DNA of 64,000 nt from Nocardia kruczakiae NBRC 101016 (lineage in GTDB: Bacteria; Actinomycetota; Actinomycetes; Mycobacteriales; Mycobacteriaceae), in assembly GCF_001612965.1 (NCBI RefSeq), contig NZ_BDBL01000025.1, positions 1-64,000 on the forward strand, read 5' to 3'. Under the pieces are notes generated by a model that did no database searches, had not been told where the DNA came from, and saw nothing but the letters and a program-made list of their open reading frames with translations. Positions within the stretch are counted from its first letter, which is position 1, and every line of letters starts with the position of its first letter. The position numbers were made by a program, and so were the translations under genes. Positions 35,701 through 39,980 of this stretch are shown here, piece by piece.

Positions 35701-37701
35701 GGACGTTTCGGCGGCACCGGCTCTGCCCTGTGGCCGGGCGTCGGTGGCGGAACCTCGGCCGAGATCGGAGGCGGCGCGTCCGTCGGTGGCGGTTCGGGCG
35801 TCCGGAGTGCGGACGTCGCCGGCCCGGGGAGTCTCGGTACCGCCGGACGCGGGACCACGGGCGTCGATCGGCGAGGCGCCGGATGCGGAGGTGGATCCCG
35901 TCGATGCGCCGGTTGTGGCGCTGGAACCTGTCGAGGCTCCCGCGCTCGAGGTACTCGGACCCGACGACGCGCTCGCCCCGGACGCCGTACTCGGGCCGGA
36001 CGACGCCGCCGGGCCCGACGCAGCGGCAGAACTCGCAGGCTCGGCCGGACCCGACGCAGCCGTACCCGACGCGGCGGCGGAACTCGCCGACTCGGCCGGG
36101 CCGGACGACGCGGCAGGACCGGCGACCGCGTCGGTCTCGGTGGGAGCGGCGTCCGACGCATGGGACGCCGACTCCGAACCGGATGTCGTTGCGGAAGTGG
36201 CGGTTTCGTGCGCGACACCGCTCTGCGGCACCGTGGTGTCGGTGGGCGAGGAATCGTGTGTGCCGCCCGGCTCGTTTCGGGTCGGCGGAGCCGAGGACGA
36301 GTCTGATACCGGACCATTGGATGTCGCGGATTCGGACGATGGATTCGAGCCCTCCGTCCCGGAGCGCTCCGACGCAGGAGTCGGCGCTCCGGCCTCAGCT
36401 GTGTCCGAACGATGTTGTGACGCAGTCTGTTCCGGCGCGCCACCGGCCTCCGATGCCGGGCGTTCGTGGGTGCCCGCCGTCGTTGTCGGCGCACCCGCGT
36501 GACTGTCGTGCCCATTGGTCACCGGCCCGCCGCGCACGGGCCCGGAAGATCCCTGCTCGCCACCCGCACCGGCAGTCGAATCACCGTGCGGCACAGCACC
36601 GTTACCGTTGGCGAGATCGACGTGCGCGTTCGGCACGGTGCCGTCGTGGGTGAAACCGTGCAGGTCCCCGATATTGCCCAGATCGGCGCGCGGCGCGTTC
36701 AGCTTCCAGAACGGTGAATTCTCGAAATGACTGTGCGCGAAATTGTGATTCAGCGCCGACGCCCCGCCCGTGATCGCACCGGCGCTGAACATGCGCCAAT
36801 CCACGTGGGTGTTCTTCAGGTTCTTCAGCGCGGTGTCCAGATCACCGTGTGCCAGATCGGAGGCGAACTGCCAGCCGACCGAGCCGCCGAAGGCCGCCAC
36901 CGAGTTGACCAGGCCCGATCCGGCGCCGATTCCCGCGCGGGTCAGGTTGACGCCCCACTTCGAGGTGACGTCGCCGACCTCGTTACGGAAGGCGTTGCCG
37001 AACTTCTTGCCCATCGCCTCGCCGAAGGCGCCACCGGCGGCGCCACCGACACCGGCGGCGAAGGTGGTGACCTCGAGCTGCTGCCAGTCGATGCTCTTAC
37101 GGTGCCCCTCCCACACCTGCCACTGCTGCACCGCGAAATCCTGGAGCGCCCCGAGGGCGGCGTTCAGCAGCACATGCCGGAACATGAAGCGCACCAAGGC
37201 ATTCTCGGCCAGCAGACCCGCCCAGCCGGCCATCGCGTCGAGCACCCGGCGCATCATCATCCGTACCGCGACGCGGGTCGCCACGATGATGCCGGCTTCC
37301 TCCGCGGGAGCGGTCGGCGGGAAGATCCACACAGCCGCGATATCGGCGGCGGTGATCACCAGCGTCGAATAGAACATCAGCTTGGTGTATTCGATCTGCG
37401 TACCGCCGCCGTAGACCGAATCCCCGACCTGATCGAAGTATCCCGCCAGCGCCTCCAGCGAATCCTTGCCGTGGCGCATGCTGTCGAACGTGTCGATCAT
37501 CTGCTGCTGACCGTCGCCGGACGGATAGGCGGCCAGCGTCGCGGACTTGGCGTCGTCCATCAGGCTCAGGATTTCGCGCAGCTCGCCGGCGGCGGTGTGC
37601 CAGTCGCCCGCCAGCGACCACATATCGTCTTCGTTGCCGTGCGGCCATTCCATTCCGATGGCCGCACCCAGCCACTCGAGCCAGCTGGGAAACTCGATCA
37701 T
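20758..37701 (-). CDS. Giant (5,647 aa) CpnT-N-like multidomain ESX-associated toxin-like protein
   Basis: One uninterrupted frame. Residues 1-340 match the WXG-like helical N-terminus of CpnT-type proteins (EWPHGNEDDMWSLAGDW; hydrophobic segment near 107-150 with FPPTAPAEEA). Residues 400-1060 are Ser/Thr/Pro/Asp-Arg-rich with RDADS repeats. A papain-fold glutaminase-like domain follows with Cys1088, His1170 and Asp1186. A zincin-like domain has HESVH (1315-1319) and downstream Glu1348/1349; a second copy near 1735 reads HAAIH and lacks the catalytic Glu. Coiled, charged segments fill much of 1900-4500. Residues about 4510-4870 form an unrecognised Trp-rich globular region. A tract at about 5269-5315 has 20 His in 45 residues. 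The last 130 residues form an unrecognised beta-rich domain. The gene lies 16 bp after a YbaB-like gene and upstream of a putative immunity gene. Secretion through this ESX system is inferred. Confidence 0.75.
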   Translation of the reverse strand: MIEFPSWLEWLGAAIGMEWPHGNEDDMWSLAGDWHTAAGELREILSLMDDAKSATLAAYPSGDGQQQMIDTFDSMRHGKDSLEALAGYFDQVGDSVYGGGTQIEYTKLMFYSTLVITAADIAAVWIFPPTAPAEEAGIIVATRVAVRMMMRRVLDAMAGWAGLLAENALVRFMFRHVLLNAALGALQDFAVQQWQVWEGHRKSIDWQQLEVTTFAAGVGGAAGGAFGEAMGKKFGNAFRNEVGDVTSKWGVNLTRAGIGAGSGLVNSVAAFGGSVGWQFASDLAHGDLDTALKNLKNTHVDWRMFSAGAITGGASALNHNFAHSHFENSPFWKLNAPRADLGNIGDLHGFTHDGTVPNAHVDLANGNGAVPHGDSTAGAGGEQGSSGPVRGGPVTNGHDSHAGAPTTTAGTHERPASEAGGAPEQTASQHRSDTAEAGAPTPASERSGTEGSNPSSESATSNGPVSDSSSAPPTRNEPGGTHDSSPTDTTVPQSGVAHETATSATTSGSESASHASDAAPTETDAVAGPAASSGPAESASSAAASGTAASGPAEPASSAAASGPAASSGPSTASGASASSGPSTSSAGASTGSSATTGASTGSTSASGASPIDARGPASGGTETPRAGDVRTPDARTATDGRAASDLGRGSATDARPQGRAGAAETSAARPAADPRVQAKVGDSEGPRAANRAGASEGERITAKPDRADTAPPRDRGETAQPRDRGETAQPRDRAGAGPRTDQGRGTEPARGAGERPETTRTPTKSDQPAAQRPDRATTRDETRAPSDESTPLRDPAEPAQRDPERREADTSTPHDRDEAFQRDPEQRDTGTSTPRDTDSAEPRVSEHAGPRDAEHVGPRDSLPHDERVPSRESDQAGRSAEESVTARDADSSVPRDADSAVPRDAGSSIPRDADTAVPHEADSSAPRDADAAAHRDADSAASNRADEPGVRHDTADDAAGTPRDDTGDPARDHSHPDDSRAEHDGTQEKSSEHGAPRRRPAADTNHDGTVRKPVRGEIGEDGARRDRDDANGDRPEDQLVPGAPPMPAPVGDHPPVRPGRSEQPDHTGAPEAAKPAPPRPESTRGRCAELALRLIRDLTGSKTIRLPERAVGPEGMTAAEVQADAGGRMVKVGDHDAIARRLSRMRKGASALVVDGYHAGPGRRVVGAHAYVMVHEGGGRIVVRDPSTGVVTDHPASVPADLHDTHMILFDHRGRPIHPLTPEHREALARRQDPSAVRIRQALDDNVGRVHELLLRTPTGRRILGELTDRRYREHIDQGSHSDGRSGSFRRRDITAVLYAEGRGQIAQALTLAHESVHAERYLNGESPADRPLELSRDDYVREMVHEEAMASGRRFQLAAELRELGYDIAEHPAEVAYRQAYERALRGLEGSGAHEIAHEVAVDHLRNYLEHIPPNDSGRTYADHYRDIWDRAHDGARTPADRSIRYVPDDPVVRDRIRSAALERHIATVRLNEHAQELAHIADRVADRIPYDPTMRRDMVQHLISEQLRNVGRELGHDGPAPERRAELQRLAHDLRRMSDLVDRHHNALAEVDRLRASAAADVARRLLGDMIADAPGAELVGDHFAVIPGEPERIMVAAAPGDHERVMRAAPPEIVERLARPGLEAEHLNVDTRHNGEIRYERVDQPGPARDDPAEPVEPQDLAAQASEAIIGELRRKLAEVPVGAWAVDTLHARGVIIEHDSGGGHRYEPARNRLTLDIGGTDGEQMAALVHAAIHAERAHERGTGDGVLDRDRMSRDDYVSHMLDEENDAHAMEYNALAQLREAGHDIATSPLERIYRDAFTTARERAATRDDLPGDAAARAAELDRIANQAGVDAIRPAMGDHAPDGGASYAHGYGEAWDSAHPPREDAPTGQPPRPPAGPPEHRDGGGTSYANHYGGDTAYGIKGWVTESGVLHVEVRVGPDTPSGREMFRDLMIELGDRVEAIQAEWFDGGALTDNLDSFNAGVQEGLTPEEAARRTFTGTLAEELGYTEVTFGDPDLPGDSGLEGRLGENTGVTVLFRHPEGFDGAPHVDSPELPDGAGGAGRPPGETPTPGAAPGEPPRRAEVIVAVDGEHVRLRLVADGGGRWRVESVEPVREGEQAAGGEVEPAKPGRLRSLWQRFTGGYEGHYPKYPSGSGQDGKYQTEMTEDFGHLFDIHALETLGDHDISINYARLLKESFTLWINREHAPLLNHLTARMDLQAGEHIPMHGRDGREYAYWNEDADPAEVAAMHKYLRDIGLGHLVDESRPHDLPGRAVPQLGESEAPHGNPADELRAAADRLGVELSDISPETLRRALDTAEYQNLRRAAVIEALRDAAHRYNAEHADIPYRPQSITDHNPLGRFLKEVIIAQGDDPGLLNWRGVNNGAESGRDFDVLNVENPDERIEYDPDDESGRDQGLRTYFENALRRDQIRDERATWADLLAAELSRLEPDQLERALHDLRDGVHERAGEIGDFADQVAQFRERFPANDVRELPPERPGEPGRLVILDVHGDHEQTLAGALDRHPGLAARLDNGEVRAEKWTVVVDANNQAHIRHLGDIEGRAISVDVEGRHLDGLLVRDADGNWHVTQPPAEPAPVAPDARTPEQIRSVRDDLARELGLDPDRITPELIEHELRANDLRALQIEALLDHARSSDAIETFHDLANARDRLAQTSGIDDAQHATPERVAESIADRGTRNALRKQQVEQLVKYYDKLASYLKGRGEDPAHLVEARDNLVRALGGEPEDVFPKKYSKELDYQRNPQGIDPGELTSLIRGRLREPGTAAALTDFIRTLADADPFTNGLRFDPATDPRVFDGEVPMHDPEALTHLREVIGDGQRLFGTPDPDQPVASGSRPNRDWARLLGHDLTDATPEQYVRAYEAYRDGKIEKHERLTPAQREQVQRELREEVRQRAADLRALAELDDRYHQAVADLPENRQATIDRISREWAAAWTERERARSHIEDHAHELRVTPEELLSDDLKDGSALHDLFGELGSRTVRGENLADYRRRFEEFSRRHDALFEATRRFHDNDVRVADLDAELRAAVERDVELSEGDGDHGAAVAAPQGPPSKPPSSPGEGAQPPEPEGGDPDGAYSGATAPPRIESPTEWGMRMRAENASWDARMADRHALRMRELADEMVARDPDGPEGARSWAARMRADQAEWEARQAAQHADWLWKIVGDHRRPTEPPPSPSRSEPKPAASEPGSDTPTTKSDRPLPEGGDAAVRQSGADEAAAPKVESDAAEPEPEVRAAEPLPDENAGGESLHRTARVEGAQPDPINAALDRQNAAHHELRRIAGELGLPDHGNARDLEAAILRRIEEESAEHQATIARNDLRPDQWAAARDRAQQRLNELYGLRREMMRAARDYQAARIEERQLRAAYPQSTEGSAANRGARNASDESAVAKPGEQQLQAVDERSATERGDEGEEPGADSRGDGTGGSPAKPGGDRPGGAAPQAEAGPGAKPAPDAAGGGNDGGAGGKPPTGGGSDDGSPPQNGDGSSENLPVQQDSGISQFPRQSDPPAPHGGERPAREAWDQNGPQREHRPVTRALRKALRDLADAGATRARAWMRMTARAHDLGLRPEEMRREILRETIARTADADGTAPAIRNELRDLLGDLDRGAPRLEVDRRAARLGVALPSDHQVADAIRDRLAPPAQRRAELSIELNDWRTVDLGRLERLAGEYGVDPEGLSRPELQRAVREAVNDHRDTISERQRRATVELVDRYRTAAANESARRAAAQHAAEREMLRLRAGFDDRGPRISGVSYRRFRFDAPNHMRVDGAPGERGRWVGVGAGRDPELRLPARERVRHAAEGFDAVYYRLELDHNGRIWVSEHHPASTEPVATRPEPARRPGDWIAGDEHEHEPSTRALRRQLRDLGAELGRRNDQADKNFAKIVQLAEHLGIDDAWRMRPRELAGAVRDLIVRRRARADELWNRADIPRADLRKFFEDRRAEEARAEETESLGKALLGLLRVHDQTLVSARDRVAADAALLAARDVLAGHEGIPLAADGRSVDPANPKPEVARLVPGRDGAPDRLVVVAPGANPDHVLDPAVRRAVLGDDGEFVFQQVRVDADGRVRVDDMHRPPPELDAAARRPAELEQPQRNGTEPQAPESADPRADGPRPETAPVADPQAALDAKVRERAHVAADLEFWRTKVDHRADPFGDVDLSRNRWSETLRQLRADTGRYVSDSAGPDSPDVARHEQLNPEQEREQTGHVDKLAEALDRLFHFEDRLDAIDREIHDLERRGARHDASQAEAVRDELGRVADDHRAAVQRAKPLRRTRDELSRLLDDPAQRTPENLRRLADAEEAVERAEHQIDRFNDERVALTGAWPDAVADHWRAAVGTDETPALRRISENVWLDHGRAPGEDGTGGRPARFIVVAGRAGFDHPDVPVRADDPDGPRRPADDRFDAPLLDALARHPDLAPLLKDPATSIDRLTVTGELAGGDRDGAGQIRARVETMAPVEIERTGLPARGRRGEDTLPFAGDTMVRWRGADGQWHDTREGQARGFRAYQPELPRGTKLDKYWQKEVDGWRLPPKGWAAFGGTDNSHIPYRQREEKMPDGFSGTLGAEPFQNMVEPLVLRLLTDHWPELSYEQILTLSEAGRAELWWHQGPGPKPEPPPGWDEEAHHGMPLDGALYTIGKRWVQLYDMARKHPWVLGPLQRRPEIGEWVRGHTTWLPDGAFDPDHPVLRKIPVVRSFRGWKGWRAGPRIDLQPPHRPWSAADHVPPRDRVEWSTPRQDRDVARWDAVQRWADRVIGRFADDAGNADVHRIVDLLTRARDPLLDPADPGGARLEALNLARHPDGTPLTRAELTERIQLVKDHLMRNEMWVRDHADPTGRMVKKTYDRLPHVADAWLRLTGEGDGDGRTTPYDEDLLLLDDAYVEAEYLADHDDATWHDADLEAARHGYDWDTNRRRLSGHLVIRDGVPVHPDELPPDAPEHDRDKTLRMSRIPYAVDAPAPDPSWLSPRERRAAEILNETDARQRFPGLPRDPVAALKELAARDAGPLRALPAPGARDPLLDLLLRAGRVEQLADAADPGERFAWAERLGEPEAAVEPRQLPETLRRLRGDLTRRLDDLDAAGPDERAAEPNPARPALDGTDAPRPALGDGTEETRTESSGADEHDASPRGGARREPGSGENGTDSESGEEGRADTGRRAGQQPPDGGEPDHAGTASPRARDPRKPYITPVPHVPHNAEFEWPDYTPKPIDVNLPPTPIPTPPPHQPPPHQPPAPHQPPPHQPPSPHRPPHQPPRKPGPGQPGAGHHDHHGHDPDHHGDHRGHGHGHDHAHDGGHDHDGNDHDHGGHDHHLPNSQAQQNIPVPPWLSDAVAPGNAAPQPFPLPGAGIERNVNHAATGLNPFGEPLGVIPYTAEPAIPQQIPQQPAPEPRVSDGSHAAIPRDHGVGQGPGDADRYGNGNRHGGTGYDPGAGDGNVHDRRFSVDRPFSLGDPEPGAAGHLGVQPVPAAQPQNNFPQNGFPPFPPPMPNGNNAASASTPARHYAHPTGSPTPAPTRILVQEFNGHRCAEVDPLTGSLHESAEPMGPFSGVYGDLDGVEFVFFRTDDRLFLRVAGQLIDADDLAVIVHWQRAGRRHTEFTVTRAGLAVCTVRYRRRKPELDLGLWIRDVLDNPARRTQIFAEVRGVR
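34872..35045 (-). repeat. 24-bp repeats encoding RDADSxxP in the giant protein
   Basis: About eight degenerate copies of an eight-residue unit (RDADSAVP-like) occur in tandem in the low-complexity linker between the N-terminal domain and the glutaminase-like domain. The alternating Arg/Asp/Pro pattern suggests an extended, charged spacer. Confidence 0.8.
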
Positions 37702-37717
37702 GCGCCGTTACCCCGGG

Positions 37718-38218
37718 TCACCAACTGGAGTCGGTGACCCGGCGTTCCGGTTCGACCGGATAGGTCTCCGCATCCGCGAACCGGAGCTCGTCCTCGCCGT
37801 AAGCGGCGGTACGTTCCGGCGAATCCGGCGGTGCCAGTGAGGGTTCCGGTGCCGTCGGCAGCCGCATATCCGGCATGCCCTCGATCAGATCCGTGAGTTT
37901 GGGCAGCCGTGCCCGGCGTTCCCGCAGCGGCGCCATCAATTCGCGGTGCCGTTGCGCGAGGTTCTTCGATGCCTGCTGGGCTGCCTCGGTCACCGCCCGG
38001 GCGATCTCGGAATAACTCAGATCCTCGATCCCGGCGCCGAATTTGGTTTCGATGACGGTGCCGTCGGCATTCACGCTGACCGTGACCCGGTTCTTGCGCA
38101 CCGACGCGGTACCGGTCAATTCCGCACGGTCACGCTGAATTTCGGCGATCACGCGCAGTTGCTGTCTGGCCTCGCCGATGATTCCCGCCAGCTCGGCCTT
38201 CATATGCTCGTTCGTCAT
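37718..38218 (-). CDS. YbaB/EbfC-family protein (cassette A)
   Basis: The ATG at 38218 gives 166 residues. A long N-terminal helix (ELAGIIGEARQQLRVIAEIQ) leads into RVTVSVNADGTVIETKFG, the beta hairpin of YbaB-type proteins, followed by a helix and a C-terminal extension containing LPKLTDLIEGMPD. The paralogue at 46088-46561 shares VNADG, ETKF, the PLRER segment and LPKLxxxxEGxPD. Both sit beside a gene with a CpnT-like N-terminus. An EspL-like supporting role in substrate stability is inferred. Cotranscription with the WXG100-like gene (25-bp gap) and the giant gene (16-bp gap) is likely. Confidence 0.7.
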   Translation of the reverse strand: MTNEHMKAELAGIIGEARQQLRVIAEIQRDRAELTGTASVRKNRVTVSVNADGTVIETKFGAGIEDLSYSEIARAVTEAAQQASKNLAQRHRELMAPLRERRARLPKLTDLIEGMPDMRLPTAPEPSLAPPDSPERTAAYGEDELRFADAETYPVEPERRVTDSSW

Positions 38219-38243
38219 GGGCGCTCGATCCGCGGCCGCTCGA

Positions 38244-38564
38244 TCACTGGAAGCCGTAGGTGTTGCCGTGCTCCATGGTCTCCAGATAGGTGGCGCTGTC
38301 GTTCTGGCCGTCGGAGAACTTCTGGAAGGCGGTGGAGAAGTTCCGCGCGCCGGTGACCATGTTGTCGTGCGCGGCGAGGTAGCCGTCGCCACTGCCGGTG
38401 CCCGCGAACTGCTTGCCCAGACTGTCGTCCCCCCAGCAGTTTCCGTACGCGGTGGTCTTGCCCTGCAATCTCGTCAGCACCTGTTCGATGTGGTCGCGCA
38501 CATCTTGCGTCTTGCCGGCGGCCGTGCGGAGTTTCGCCACCTCGACCTCGATCTCGTCCGCCAT
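38244..38564 (-). CDS. WXG100-like small ESX substrate (cassette A)
   Basis: The ATG at 38564 (MADEIEVEVAKLRTAAG) gives 106 residues. The protein is helical, with a central CWGDDSLGKQF turn replacing the classical WXG. The paralogue at 42956-43288 has PWGNDKSGKKF at the same place and the same start (MAEKIEVDVDAL). Both resemble EspC/DUF2580-type WXG100 relatives. As the first gene of the cassette, it may be a co-secretion partner for the proteins encoded downstream. An upstream in-frame start would add five residues and is not excluded. Confidence 0.72.
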   Translation of the reverse strand: MADEIEVEVAKLRTAAGKTQDVRDHIEQVLTRLQGKTTAYGNCWGDDSLGKQFAGTGSGDGYLAAHDNMVTGARNFSTAFQKFSDGQNDSATYLETMEHGNTYGFQ

Positions 38565-38728
38565 CGTCCGTCCCTCCATCGCACTGCCGGCCGGCGCCCG
38601 TCGACGCTGGACTTCGACGATGGCAGCCGCGGGAAAATCGTCAGTGGCGCCGACGTGAACACCCGGTGGCCGGTCCCGGAAGCCACCGCGAAACCCGCCT
38701 CGGCGGCCGGTATCCGATGATGGAGGGC

Positions 38729-39172
38729 ATGCGAATCCTGGTACAGCGCGTGAGCTCGGCCCGGGTCACGGTCGACGACGAGGTGGTGGGACAGATCGAC
38801 CCGCCCGCGATGGGGGTGCCGCACGGCCTGCTCGCCCTCGTGGGTGTCACCGGCACCGACACCGTCGCGCTCGCGAAAAGTCTGGCGGACAAACTGTTTC
38901 GTCTGCGCATTTTGGACGGTGAGCGCTCGGCCGCCGATCTCGGTGCGCCGATTCTGGTGGTCAGCCAGTTCACCCTCTACGCCGACACCGCGAAGGGCCG
39001 CCGGCCGTCCTGGTCGGCGGCGGCGCCCGGATCCGTCGCCGAACCGCTGGTCGACGAATTCGCCGCCGCACTACGCGACCTCGGCGCCACCGTCGCCACC
39101 GGCCGCTTCGGCGCGCACATGCAGGTCTCGCTGGTGAACGACGGGCCGGTCACGCTGCTGCTCGAGGCGTGA
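38729..39172 (+). CDS. dtd: D-aminoacyl-tRNA deacylase
   Basis: DTD hydrolyses D-amino acids mischarged onto tRNA, including D-Tyr and Gly-tRNA(Ala), in the cytosol. The 147-residue product has the family start MRILVQRVSSA, the catalytic-pocket segment SQFTLYADT followed by GRRPS, and the C-terminal NDGPVT with the cross-subunit Gly-cis-Pro. GGAGG lies only 2 bases before the chosen ATG, so the in-frame ATG at 38717 is an alternative. It is a housekeeping gene lying between two ESX substrate cassettes, divergent from cassette A and convergent with cassette B. Confidence 0.93.
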   Translation: MRILVQRVSSARVTVDDEVVGQIDPPAMGVPHGLLALVGVTGTDTVALAKSLADKLFRLRILDGERSAADLGAPILVVSQFTLYADTAKGRRPSWSAAAPGSVAEPLVDEFAAALRDLGATVATGRFGAHMQVSLVNDGPVTLLLEA

Positions 39173-39185
39173 GCGGCGCGCTCAC
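39169..39185. terminator. Short palindrome spanning the dtd and EspG-like stop codons
   Basis: Perfect 7-bp arms GTGAGCG and CGCTCAC surround a 3-base loop and cover both convergent stop codons. It is small and lacks a T-run, so it is only a weak terminator candidate. Confidence 0.3.
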
Positions 39186-39970
39186 TCGTCCACCTCCTGA
39201 TAGTCGTTCATCCGCTGCACGATGTGTTCGGCCTCGGTATCTATCCAGTCGATCAGCCCCGCCGACCCCATCCCAACGGCTACCGGCGCCGGTTCCTCCA
39301 GGGGAATCACGTAACGACCGTCGCCGGGCAGATCCCGCCACAGCCGGGCGACCGAGATGCGCCCGCGCGGACCGAATTTCGATCTGCCCTGCGTCAACCG
39401 GACGGTGCCGGTGTGAGTCGCGGGGATGTCGAAGAAGGCCGCGCTGGTGAGTCCGCGAAAGTCGTCATCGTCGTCGGCGATCATGGAACCGCCACCCGAG
39501 GGCCGGCCCGCGCTCTCGCCGATCTCGATCTCGATCGGTCCGCGCCGTCCCGGTTCGGCCGCGGGCAGCAGACCGACGACTGTCTCACCGAGCGCCCGCG
39601 GATCACAGGCGGTGATGGTGAAACCTTCGGCATGTTCGAGGGTTTCGCCCGGCAACTGAACGACCACGAACCCGCGGGAACCGAGCCGCCCGGCGTAGAA
39701 GCGCACCCGCTTGGCCGGATTGTCGAAATCCGAATCCTCCCAGGCCTCCCCACCGACCAGCACCTCCGGCAGCACCATCGTGTCCACGATCGCTTCGAAG
39801 GCGCTGTCGCCGCGATTCTCCAATTCCGCTCGGGTGCGGCGCCATTCGCGTTCGTAGTCGTCCAGATACGGAATGCGGCTGGTGATGCTGAACATCGACG
39901 GCACAAGGCCGAAGAATCGAGTGTCGCACAACACCTTGAATTCCAGGTCCGTCAGAGTCCACCTGTTCAC
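39182..39970 (-). CDS. EspG-family chaperone (cassette B)
   Basis: This 262-residue protein begins MNRWTLTDLEFKVLCDT and shares the C-terminal block (GPRGR then WRDLPGDGRYVI) with the cassette A EspG-like protein. An acidic loop (DDDDD) lies near residue 170. It lies 10 bp downstream of the Ser-Gly-Tyr-repeat EspB-like gene, matching the client-chaperone order in cassette A. EspG-type binding of the WXG helical domain is inferred. Confidence 0.72.
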   Translation of the reverse strand: MNRWTLTDLEFKVLCDTRFFGLVPSMFSITSRIPYLDDYEREWRRTRAELENRGDSAFEAIVDTMVLPEVLVGGEAWEDSDFDNPAKRVRFYAGRLGSRGFVVVQLPGETLEHAEGFTITACDPRALGETVVGLLPAAEPGRRGPIEIEIGESAGRPSGGGSMIADDDDDFRGLTSAAFFDIPATHTGTVRLTQGRSKFGPRGRISVARLWRDLPGDGRYVIPLEEPAPVAVGMGSAGLIDWIDTEAEHIVQRMNDYQEVDE

Positions 39971-39980
39971 ATGTCCTCGT

